The translations under genes and the position numbers were made by a program. From Paulinella micropora (taxonomy: Eukaryota > Cercozoa > Imbricatea > Euglyphida), in NCBI GenBank assembly GCA_009731375.1, contig BJOX01000034.1:1126915-1190914 (forward strand): a DNA stretch of 64,000 nucleotides. The letters are read 5' to 3'. Below are positions 12,346 through 28,609 of this stretch, in pieces. The notes beneath the pieces were generated by a model. The model made no database searches and was not told where the DNA came from. It saw only the letters and a program-made list of their open reading frames with translations. The number at the start of each line of letters is the position of its first letter. Position 1 is the first letter of the stretch.

Positions 12346-12619
12346 GGAGGGAGAGTGACTGTGACACTAGGTGTGAATTACTTGTCTGGGGTGGCATTGG
12401 TGGCACCAGTTGAATGTCAATTTACCATGTGTGGTTTAGCTCTCTGTTCAAATTGGGGACTTAGGAGTCTATCTATTACTTTGTTTGGCTGGATTCAGTT
12501 ATTAATACTCTATAAAGAGTTATGTATTAAAGTATCGTTTGGAGCTGGATAGTGAGGGGACGCATGGGAGACGAATAAACCGGCAGAGAGAACCTCTGAG
12601 CAGTCCACGATCCTAAGGG
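11725..12619. other. Non-coding stretch with a (TG)n(AG)n microsatellite
   Basis: I see no gene. A TG run followed by an AG run occupies about 12301-12356. Confidence 0.5.
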
Positions 12620-20224
<7,605 letters not shown>

Positions 20225-20228
20225 CTGC

Positions 20229-20427
20229 AAATTACGAAATTCTGGAATTAGCTCATTTCGAGCAATCTGAAGGTATCAGAACTAAGAAATGCTAGAACAA
20301 CTAGAAAAGTTGCGACATGTGTCGCGCAAGTAATAAAATATGTGATTTTATGTACCTAGTGTTCTCGTCACTTTCGCAAGTTCCTCGAACACAAGAAGAG
20401 AGATTCTTGTTTTTGGAACTTTTAATC
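20229..20427 (+). repeat. Split direct repeat A1
   Basis: It matches A2 over about 200 bp with few differences, including the shared blocks CTGGAATTAGCTCATTTCGAG, AAAAGTTGCGACATGTGT and CACTTTCGCAAGTTCCTCG. This is the left end of the retrotransposon. Confidence 0.9.
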
Positions 20428-20534
20428 CCCGTTCTTTGCTACCACTAATGTCAAGTGATGTCCCTGGAGAAGCTTGAGCAGCAAAGCGTAGGGCGGCAAC
20501 ATCGGCTGCTTCATCCCGTGCGTTATCGACCATC

Positions 20535-21655
20535 ATGGCGGCAGCCAGTGCGGCGGTTGGAAACTCTGCATCTTCCCCAAGAGCACCCTGTCCCCCACCG
20601 TCATTTGTGGCTGGGGTACCGAGCATCTCGGTACCGTCCACTTCGACTTCGGCAACAAGTGGAGATACCTCCGCCTCCCTGCACTCGTCTGGACCGGCGT
20701 TGCTTGCGTCGTCAGTCGGCTCGCCAGCTGCTGGAGGAATGGTCGTTGCAGGTGCGCCGGCTCCGGCAGTTGTGGGAGCAGGGTTGGTTGCTTCGGGTCA
20801 TCATGGAGTCGCCGCACCCGCTGCGACTGGGCACATCGGTGTCCCTGGTGTGGGCGCAGCGGGCGGGAGCAACGTACACGCGCCCGTGATGATTGATACA
20901 TCTCAAATGGGTGCACTAATGCAAGCTTTCATGGCTGGGGGAGGGGCGAGTCGCGCAGTTTGTGATTATAAGGGTAACAGATAGCATGTGTGGCAAGGTG
21001 ATTACTAATGATGTACATGTGTTGTACGTGTGTTAGGCTGTCTTAGCGAGACAAGCCCTGGCCAAGACTACTGCGCCCGCCACGAGAAGGTGGATGGTGC
21101 TGGCTGGCCTCACCCGGGCAGGATGGAGCAGATACTTGCGGCTGTACTGGACATGGCGAAGAGTCAGAAGAGATCAGAGCTATCTACTGACTCAAGCCTG
21201 CCCACGATGTTGGAAGCAGTTGAGGAGAAGGCCGCTTGTTCGATGATACTGGCGCTACTCACTACTCACAATGGTGGTGAGTCCAAGTTTGATGACCTTG
21301 GTGTGTTGATTGCGGCCGTGGTCAAGTATTTCAAGACTCGCTCCGCTGGCTACGGTGTGGAGGATGCACTCAAGATCGCCAAGGCGCACGCCAAGAAGGT
21401 CGACTCCGCAGTCTGGGACGACGTGGAGGAGTACTTTACGCCTGCAGGCCCACTACTCAAGAGGAAGAAGCTGGGAGGAGCATCGGCTGCGAAGGATCTA
21501 TCATCGTTCAGATGCTACAACTGTGGGGAGTATGGTCATCTGTCCCCGAAATGCCCGCTTCCCAAGCGTGACAGTGAAGAGATGCGTGACCCCCGCAATG
21601 TTGGTGGAGCCCGCGCGACCCCGTCGCGCCCGTGGGACAACATGCCCGCTCGCAG
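20535..21655 (+). CDS. Retrotransposon gag-like protein with zinc knuckle (two exons)
   Basis: The start ATG sits in ATCATGG. Exon 1 (20535-20973) encodes an Ala/Ser/Pro/Gly-rich disordered region. Removing the intron 20974-21036 (GGTAACA to TGTTAG) joins VCDYKG to CLSETSPGQDYCARHE. This completes a CX4C, CX2H zinc motif and strongly supports the splice. Exon 2 continues with a mostly helical region and ends with a retroviral-type zinc knuckle, CYNCGEYGHLSPKC (CX2CX4HX4C), about 40 residues before a donor. The knuckle would bind the element RNA. The donor CGCAG|GTAAAG at 21656 joins this exon in frame to the reverse transcriptase, so gag and RT are probably one spliced polyprotein. Confidence 0.78.
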
Positions 21656-21911
21656 GTAAAGGAACATTACTGACGTGCATGGTGGCTACTTGTCTGGTAA
21701 AGCAGTGATAATATTATTTAGCTCGGTATCGGTTCAGTAACGTAGGAGCCGATTGAATTGATATATGGTCGAGACTGGTCGACCTATAGGTGGCTTGGTA
21801 TTAAGTTTATTAAATCAGTTTTCTTTTCAAACTTGGAATTATTTTATACATTAATATTAATTCTGCTGACAGTCCGGGTTAGATTATTAAATTTTTCTTT
21901 TATATATATAG
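21656..21911 (+). other. Probable spliceosomal intron between gag and RT
   Basis: The donor is CGCAG|GTAAAG and the acceptor TATATATAG|GACACT, after a T-rich stretch. Removing 256 bp fuses the gag frame to the RT frame (PARR-TLDWQC). The plus-strand stop codons inside are all removed. Confidence 0.75.
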
Positions 21912-23067
21912 GACACTTGATTGGCAATGTCGACTCTTGAAGTATGTTATCCGGACCGAGGGGCTGATATGCCTGAAATACGGCAGTATTAATGAACAGG
22001 TGGAGGGGATAAGACAGTCACTTGGCCAGTTCCCTAAACGCTGCGTGTGGTATGATCAACGGCAAGGCATGGTGTGCAGTTTTTGCAAACAAATATTTCA
22101 CCCTTATTCGTCTTGCCCGGGCCTACCAACTACAGTAGAGGCTAAGGATAGAATCGAGTTCGTTGAGAATCTGATTAGACAACCGCAGGTAAGCCTTGAT
22201 CTATATCGGGACATGACACTGCGGCAGGCACTTGATGCTATGATAAAGTTAGGAAGCGAACTCAACAAAGGAAACCCATGGGTAGACACATCGGCCGGGC
22301 CTGATAGGCTAAGGAGACAGCTTGGCTATTGGAAGTCGATGGGGACTTCAAGTGTTGTTATTTCCTGGATTGCGTATGGGCTTGATTTTAGGTTTGAAGG
22401 ACAACACATTTCTGAAAGGAATTTTTTTCGTAATCATCCAACGTACCTTGCGAATGAGCAACTGGTTGATGAGTTTGTGCGCAGAAATGTAGCATTAGGT
22501 AACTTTGAGGAAGAAGAGCCCGAAAGGCTATGGTTGGTCGAACCGATGCAGGTGGAGATAGACCCGCTCGGCGTGAGAAAGGCAAGGGTATGTCACGACA
22601 AGAGATATCTAGGCAAGTTCAATGCGGTCAACCAGTTCAGATTGGAGACACTGAAGAGAGATTCAGACAAGGTAGTAAGAGAGGATTTTTCAATGATTGT
22701 GACAGATTTAGCATCTGCATATTACTCCCTAAGGATGTCAGAGAGTGCGAGAAAATTCATGGGCTTTTTCCATAGAGGGAAATATTACATCTCGAATGTT
22801 ATGACATTCGGACTTAGGAATGCTCCCTGTTGGTTTCACAAAACCACCCGACCTATGGTTGCGTTTCTGAGATTTTTGGGCGTACTGGTGCTAGCCTACC
22901 TTGACGACTTTCTGTGGAGTGCGCCAGGTAAAGTGATGAATGAACTGGCGAGTTGTGTGAGACTTTTTCTGACTACTCTTGGATGGGGATTAAATGAGAA
23001 GTGCAGATGGGAGGGTGAGTTTGTTGTAAAACTTTTGGGTGTTATAATTAACACTGATGACATATGA
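21912..23067 (+). CDS. Reverse transcriptase domain of the YR retrotransposon
   Basis: The N-terminal part holds a possible zinc motif (CSFCKQIFHPYSSC). RT motifs follow in order: KARVCHDKRYLGKFN-VN, then the first catalytic aspartate in DFSMIVTDLASAYYSLRM, then FGLRNAPCWFHK, then the catalytic LAYLDDF box with both aspartates, then LGWGLNEKC and KLLGVIIN. The layout matches DIRS-type RTs, which copy element RNA into DNA. The frame is closed by TGA at 23065-23067, but the same frame runs on into RNase H, so the stop interrupts one polyprotein. Confidence 0.85.
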
Positions 23068-23886
23068 GGTGGGTATGACCACAAGCGGGCACTCATGCAT
23101 AATATGTGGGCAGAATTCAATGCTAGACTGAAGGAAGGAGGCTTTATTAAGCTAGAGGAGCTAGAGAGAGAGGTGGGTAGAACCATTCCGCTACCGGGCC
23201 ACCTAGTGGGCACATCATCAACATTACGGGAGCTGCATGGTCACCGTGTCATTTCATTGCTAAGTGAGTTTGGTGAGAAGTTGGGACATAAGTGTGTGAG
23301 ATTTGATTTAGACTCATTGCCTGCCGTGAGGAACTTAATCAACGGCGGCGGACCTATTCCGGTTCAGAATGACATTATCAAGCAGATATGGACTATTTTG
23401 AATGCGTATGATATCAAGGCAGTCTGGAACTGGATCCCAAGGGACCTGAACAGTGAAGCTGACGGCGCGTCGAAGGCGCTGTCTATGAAAGATATCTACA
23501 TGAGAAGGGATGTGTACGAGATGGTGATGGCCAACGCACCTGGCTATATAAGAGATGGTGGACTGGTGTATGTCCCTGACTTCAACAGGATTGCAAGTGC
23601 GATTGAATATTTAATGAATGCGCGTGCGGCGGCTGTGCTAGTTCTACCTGTGTGGCCGGCGCGCACGTGGTGGGTGTATGTGGTGGACTATGGAAGAAAA
23701 GTGATTGACCTACCACCAGCTGAGTACACTTTGCAACCTACCTGGAGTAGACATCCTATGTACGTGAAGCGTCCTACGTGGTCTATGACAGCTGCGTTAT
23801 TCGACTTCAGACATGGGCTAGGTAACAAGGGATGGTTTGCGATATATTTTGATGTTTATTTGTGGCTGTTGTTTAGTAATAATTAA
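23068..23886 (+). CDS. RNase H domain and C-terminal region of the same polyprotein (after in-frame TGA)
   Basis: The frame is the same as RT. SSTLRELHG supplies the glutamate-containing motif, VRFDLDSLPAV the central aspartate, and WIPRDLNSEADGASKAL the final aspartate of a DIRS-type RNase H that removes RNA from the hybrid. The following part (AAAVLVLPVWPARTWWVYVV) is the conserved V-P-WP--WW stretch seen after RNase H in DIRS elements, of unknown role. Without readthrough or an assembly correction this domain would not be made from the RT frame. A possible donor, GGGCTAG|GTAACA, lies near the end, so a further splice to the recombinase is possible. Confidence 0.75.
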   Translation, partial: GGYDHKRALMHNMWAEFNARLKEGGFIKLEELEREVGRTIPLPGHLVGTSSTLRELHGHRVISLLSEFGEKLGHKCVRFDLDSLPAVRNLINGGGPIPVQNDIIKQIWTILNAYDIKAVWNWIPRDLNSEADGASKALSMKDIYMRRDVYEMVMANAPGYIRDGGLVYVPDFNRIASAIEYLMNARAAAVLVLPVWPARTWWVYVVDYGRKVIDLPPAEYTLQPTWSRHPMYVKRPTWSMTAALFDFRHGLGNKGWFAIYFDVYLWLLFSNN

Positions 23887-24099
23887 TATTACCTTACGAC
23901 AAGGATGTTATGACGTGTGTATGTATATCGCAGAAGGGCGAGGGTGTAAGGAGATATGGTGGACAACCGTGGCGGTGAGGAGAAATTGTTGGAAAGACTT
24001 GAAGTCTTTTGTCGAGCCTTTGTACAAGCGGCGAAGCCGCTTAACACAGCGAGGGGATACGCATATGAAATACGTGATTGGTAAAAGTGGAGTGTAACT

Positions 24100-24937
24100 A
24101 TGGGCCTACCTGCGTTCCCCGCGAGACCTGAACAGGTTGCGGCATACTGCATCTACCTACTCTCGCACATGCGTTATGCTCAGAACACCATTAAGTACAA
24201 GCTGTCTGCCATCTCTAGTCAGTATGCAATGACTGATTCTGTCACCAACCCAATTCACACCAAGCTGGTGCATGAGGTTAGGAAGTATGTGCTTAGGTTG
24301 GCTCGGCCACCAGTAGGCAAAATTCCTATCCCGACTTCCATGTTGCTTCGCTTTATTACCGTGATGGATCCTGCCAGCTGGTGTGATTTGAGAGATGTAA
24401 CTATGATTATTATTATGTTCCTTGGCTTCCTACGCCGTGAGGAGGCAGTGGCGTTATGCGTTCAAGATGTGTGGGTGGAGAAGTATGAAGGGGATTGGGT
24501 ATTGTTTATTTATATCAAGAAGAGTAAGACAGACCAGTATAGGTTGGGTGATACTATTGTGATTAGCGGCGATAGGAAGTCCCCTTTGTGTGCAATTGTA
24601 TGGATGACGTTATGGTTCGCAAACCACATGTACAAGCATGACCCACAAGCGCCTTTATTTCCAGCGCTGCCGACACAGTCGCGCGTGGGACTCAGCCACC
24701 TCTCACCTAACTCTGTCAACCACACTATGAACGCGTGGCTACAGAGGATCGGGGTGGACCCCACGCCGTACGGCACTCATTCCTTGCGAAAGGGGAGCTG
24801 CACTGCTGCTGTGAGGGCGGGTATAGAAATAAGTGTTGAAAAGACATGGCAGATGGAAACCTGACTCTGTGTTTCTATATATATATGATTCATTTACTGA
24901 GAAGCTTGCTGTGACTAAGACGTTGTATAAGTTCTAA
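24100..24937 (+). CDS. Tyrosine recombinase of the retrotransposon (frameshifted near the end)
   Basis: The N-terminal part resembles a SAM-like core-binding domain (EQVAAYCIYLLSH, NTIKYKLSAIS). The catalytic domain shows LGFLRREEAVAL with the first arginine, KKSKTDQYRLGD with the beta-hairpin lysine, and THSLRKGSCTAAVRAG with the H-x-x-R pair. One extra base near 24840 shifts the frame. The next frame then gives HGRWKPDSV and a tyrosine in LYIYDSF or TLYKF, which supply the H/W-x and nucleophile positions. The enzyme would join circular element DNA to the genome. It starts 213 bp after the RNase H frame. Confidence 0.82.
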
Positions 24938-24989
24938 TCAATAAAATTGTTCTCACTCTTTATGCTTCGGGGCCTTTCTTACCTTTGCC

Positions 24990-25057
24990 CTGGAGGGGAA
25001 TGCAAGCATAGGAAGAGGGTAGCAAAATAGTGTTTGTGTGAACAGAGTGTAACACAA
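24990..25057 (+). repeat. Split direct repeat B1
   Basis: It begins CTGGAGGGGAATGCAAGCAT and ends GAACAGAGTGTAACACAA. It is identical to B2 apart from an 8-base AGATTTAG insertion present in B2. It starts about 50 bp after the recombinase stop codon. Confidence 0.9.
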
Positions 25058-25225
25058 CACCTATTTTGCGACCTCAGACGAGAAAAAGCCGGAACATTGT
25101 AAATGCCTGAATTTCGGCATTTGAAGCCGTTTCTACAAACATGTTTGATACGGTAGGACTGACTATGAACGATTGCCATTAATACTACAAGTTTTGGTCC
25201 AATTTGGCCCATCATGCCTAAAATC

Positions 25226-25427
25226 AAATTACGAACTTCTGGAATTAGCTCATTTCGAGCCATTTGAAGGTATCAGAACCAAGTGATGCTGCAAGAACAA
25301 CTAGAAAAGTTGCGACATGTGTAGCGCAAGTAATAAAATATGTGACTTTATGTACCTAGTGTTCTCGTCACTTTCGCAAGTTCCTCGAACAAAAAGAGAG
25401 ATTCTTGTTTTTGGAGCTTTTAATCTC
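25226..25427 (+). repeat. Split direct repeat A2
   Basis: Second copy of A1, in the same orientation, about 5 kb downstream. It follows B1 after some 170 bp, as expected for the internal B1-A2 junction of split-repeat elements. Confidence 0.9.
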
Positions 25428-27236
25428 CACCCACCCACCCTTTAGTTATGTGATAAAGTTTTGTACAGTAACTTGATTACTTGTAAATGTGATACGGGAT
25501 GGGCGGATCTATGGAGAAGAAATGATACACAGATATGGGATCTAATAAGACAGAGATTTGTTGCAAGTTGCTGCGCGGGATAAAATTTTTTTATTGGGAG
25601 AAGGTGCTGATTCATGTATTTTGAGGAAAGAAAGGAGAAGGGTGCGGGTTGGAGTATTTGTAAGAGTTGTGTTGCATGACGACTGGCGTTGCGTCGAAAA
25701 TAGGGATAGAGGAATTCATGAAAAAAATTTGGAACAAGATACAAATTTTATGATGGGTATGACTTTCTGACCCTGGGGGGGTGGTTTCGGTTCTTAATTT
25801 ACCTAATTTGTGAATGTTTGAAGGAATGATTAATATGATTTCGTGACGTTACTGCATTGGTGTAATGATTTTTGTTGTTATTTTAACTATTATTAATTAC
25901 AAATTATTTTCGCCGCTATTATTTGTATTACTTTACTAATGCCTGGCTACGCATCAGGAAAGGCTGATCAATAATTAATAGTCAATGTGTTTGTGAGTCT
26001 GAACACTTTGAAGGGCCCTGCACATAGACAGGTTGCATAGGGGGGTCAGATAAAGCAGTGCTAGACCTGTCTGTGTGGACGCAGTCTCAACTCTAAGCTT
26101 CCACCATTGACACGTGGCCAAGATGCTACCTATGAGAGTGTGTATGTGGAAGCTTAATGTGTTATAACAGGGATTGGAGTGTCTGTATTATGAATGATCA
26201 CTAGCAGCGTGTGAGTTTGAAGTCATATAGTTGTGTACGGGTGGTTTTATTGTGGTGAGTGGGAGTGGGTTTGGGAAGGTGACGATCGTATCTGTATGGG
26301 GAGTGCCTTTATAAGCTGAGCGGATGTTTATTAGTGTCAGGTGCTACTGTGGGTTGAATTATGTGGATTTGGATGTGTTGTGAAGGAAGTTAGTACAATT
26401 CTCTTATGCGCTCCTTGCGAGTGTGTTACTCTGTGTTGCACACGTTATGAGTATTGAACGATGACTTAACGCGAAGTAGTGCTGTGGATGTATTGATTCG
26501 TCTACTTCATGTATTTAGTCATTTTCAGTGTGGGTAATGTGTGGCTGTTCAATGAGATGTTGTGGGAGTGTTATGTCTTGACTGAGTGTCTGGTGGTTGT
26601 TGTGCATACTGAGATTGTGATGGTAATCACGGGCTGATACGTTTGCATTATGTGATGATATCATTTTGAATGAGGTTGACAGTGTGTTGGTTATTTGTTT
26701 AGGTAGGAGCTGGGCCATATGACGCTCATTCTGTGTAGCTTAACTAACGTGTGCATGCGTTGGTGAGTTGCAGTCTGCATCCGGCCACGGGGTGTTGTTG
26801 AGGGATGTATGTTGTATGCTCTACGTGTTTATACTTGATACAATCTATGTATGTTTTGCTTCCTTGCGTTGGGTGACTTCTCGCCTTGGTGGGTTGTGTT
26901 AGGAGTAGGGTAGATCGTGTTGTATCATGTGATCGAACGTCGGACCTACCTATGAATATGTTTTATCGTCTTATTCTGTTTATCTCGTTGAGTGTGGCGC
27001 AACTGGGAGACGCACCAGGAATACCCGTTGTACTCTGTATATATGTGCGGTGACATTTACATATGGTTCGGTGTGTATTATTATGTATGAAACATGGTTA
27101 TTCTTGTTATTGGGTGTATCAGTTGTGAATTTATTTCGAGTCTAGATAGGATAGAAATAGGCAGAATCTAGGCAGTGGTAGTGGTAGAGTAGCAAATAGA
27201 AACCCCAAACCAGGTTCGTTCTTATTAGGGAACAAC
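25428..27236 (+). other. Region between A2 and B2 without a supported gene
   Basis: The sequence is GT-rich on the plus strand with no long open frame (best is 70 residues at 25558-25770, not recognised). In compact split-repeat elements A2 and B2 are adjacent, so this 1.8 kb is either a long 3' part of the element or a later insertion. Confidence 0.5.
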
Positions 27237-27312
27237 CTGGAGGGGAATGCAAGCATAGGAAGAGGGTAGCAAAATAGAGATTTAGTGTTTGTGTGAACAG
27301 AGTGTAACACAA
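27237..27312 (+). repeat. Split direct repeat B2
   Basis: Second copy of B1, marking the probable right end of the retrotransposon. Compared with B1 it carries an extra AGATTTAG after GCAAAATAG. Confidence 0.85.
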
Positions 27313-27431
27313 TGCAGAGTTCTAGCTTTCCACCTTTTACCTCTTTTTCCCACCTGGTACCAAAAAAAAAGAGGAGCAGAGGATTTTCTTCGCTACCTCG
27401 GCCGGTCAGTCACATATAATTGGGGACAAAT

Positions 27432-28052
27432 TCCCACATTAATGTATGTGTATGTATGTATGTATGTATGACTTGTCTGTAAGTATGTATGTATGCATGC
27501 ATGTATGACTGCATGCATGCATGCATGTATGTATGTATGTATGACCATGCATGTATGTATGCATGTATGTATGTACATAATGTATGTATGTATGTATATG
27601 TATGACATATGTATGTATGTACATATGTATGTAATATTTGTAAGTATGTATGTATGTAGGTATGTATACATGTATGTATGCACGTATCCATGCATGCATG
27701 CATGTATGCATGTATATGTATGTATGTATGTATGTATGTTTGTATGTTTGTATGTATGTATGTATGTATGCATGCATGCATGCATGCATGTATGTATGTA
27801 TGTATGTATGTATGTATATGTATGTATGTGTATGTATGTATGTATGTATGTATGTATGTGCATGTATGCATGCATGCATGCATGTATGTATGTATGTATG
27901 TGTATGTATGTGTACGTATGTATATGTATGTATGTATGTATATATGTATGTATGAGAACTTGTATGTATGTATGTATGTATGTATGTATGTATATGTATG
28001 TATGTATGTATGCATGCATGTATGTATGTATGTATGTATGTATGTATGCACG
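27432..28052. repeat. TATG-type satellite, left block
   Basis: TATG units with CATG, TATATG and GTATG variants, and the punctuating block ATGAGAACTTGTATG near 27952. The same unit types and the same block occur right of 46650, so both blocks appear to be one array split by the viral element. Confidence 0.95.
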
Positions 28053-28064
28053 TAGCAGATGATT

Positions 28065-28113
28065 ACCCTTTTTTTAGGGTCATTTTCAAGAAAATGCCCT
28101 CAAAAAAAAGGGT
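28065..28113. repeat. Left-end imperfect palindrome of the viral element
   Basis: ACCCTTTTTTTAGGGTCATTTTC is followed by AA and then by its near-complement GAAAATGCCCTCAAAAAAAAGGGT. It forms a 24 bp stem with two small mismatches or bulges. It sits exactly where satellite gives way to viral sequence. Confidence 0.7.
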
Positions 28114-28235
28114 CTTTCAGTCCAAATCACCAAAAATACCAAACAAGAAATAATAGAGAAATCAAGTAGAAATCAAAAAGGAAGCGAAATTTAATAATTT
28201 AATTAATTATTTTACATTTATAAAAATATATAAAC

Positions 28236-28244
28236 TATAATATA
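28236..28244 (+). promoter_or_regulatory. TAATATA-type motif upstream of the first viral ORF
   Basis: TATAATATA ends 7 bases before the ATG at 28252. Confidence 0.45.
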
Positions 28245-28251
28245 ATACAAG

Positions 28252-28464
28252 ATGCCAAGACCATAATTATACGAAGGAGAAGCAAGACGAAAGAGAAATA
28301 ACGAGAAAGCTCTCGCATACTACTACCGCCACCAAGAAAGGTTGAAGGAGGAAAGAAAAGAAAAAGCATTAAAGCAAAAGCAAGAACTCAAAAGCATAGA
28401 GGAATACAAAAAGAAGATACAAGAGTTGGAAGATAGACTAAGTAAAATACCGCTATCGCCGTAG
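28252..28464 (+). pseudogene. Small basic coiled-coil viral protein with early in-frame TAA
   Basis: The frame starts MPRP, has TAA as codon 5 and is then open for 65 codons to TAG at 28462-28464. The rest is rich in K, E, R and Q with a heptad-like end (YKKKIQELEDRLSKI). A CAA to TAA change would explain the stop. No domain is recognised. The upstream motif and the length of the open frame suggest a real former gene. Confidence 0.5.
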
Positions 28465-28588
28465 AAGATAACGGTTTAAGCTCAATAATTTTTTTATTCT
28501 GGTAAAAATATTTTTCATCTAAACAAATAGCTCCCATATAATAACGGTAAAAACATTAATTATTTATTTTTAGAAAAAGTATATTACC

Positions 28589-28598
28589 TAATATATAC
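28589..28598 (+). promoter_or_regulatory. TAATATATAC motif upstream of the polymerase gene
   Basis: The motif lies 11 bases before the ATG at 28610, after a stretch of nearly pure A/T. Confidence 0.5.
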
Positions 28599-28609
28599 AT
28601 AACTGTAAA

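Larger units (their letters stand above)
20229..27312 (+). mobile_element. DIRS-order tyrosine-recombinase retrotransposon (PAT/Ngaro-like, split direct repeats)
   Basis: Two repeat pairs are arranged A1 (20229-20427), ORFs, B1 (24990-25057), A2 (25226-25427), B2 (27237-27312), all direct. This split-direct-repeat layout, together with gag, RT, RNase H and a tyrosine recombinase in place of an integrase, defines PAT/Ngaro-like members of the DIRS order. Such elements are thought to integrate through a circular intermediate without making target duplications. Two spliceosomal introns interrupt the first gene. The element lies upstream of and against an exon of the host membrane gene. An in-frame TGA and one frameshift suggest this copy is inactive, or that the assembly has errors. 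Confidence 0.82.

Noticed and set aside
24100-24937. Tyrosine recombinase as the integrase of the viral element
   Set aside because: It lies inside the A1-B2 bounds, next to RT and RNase H, and 3 kb outside the viral ends. It belongs to the retrotransposon.
27393-28062. Open frames of about 200 codons on both strands
   Set aside because: Same satellite artefact as on the right side of the virus.
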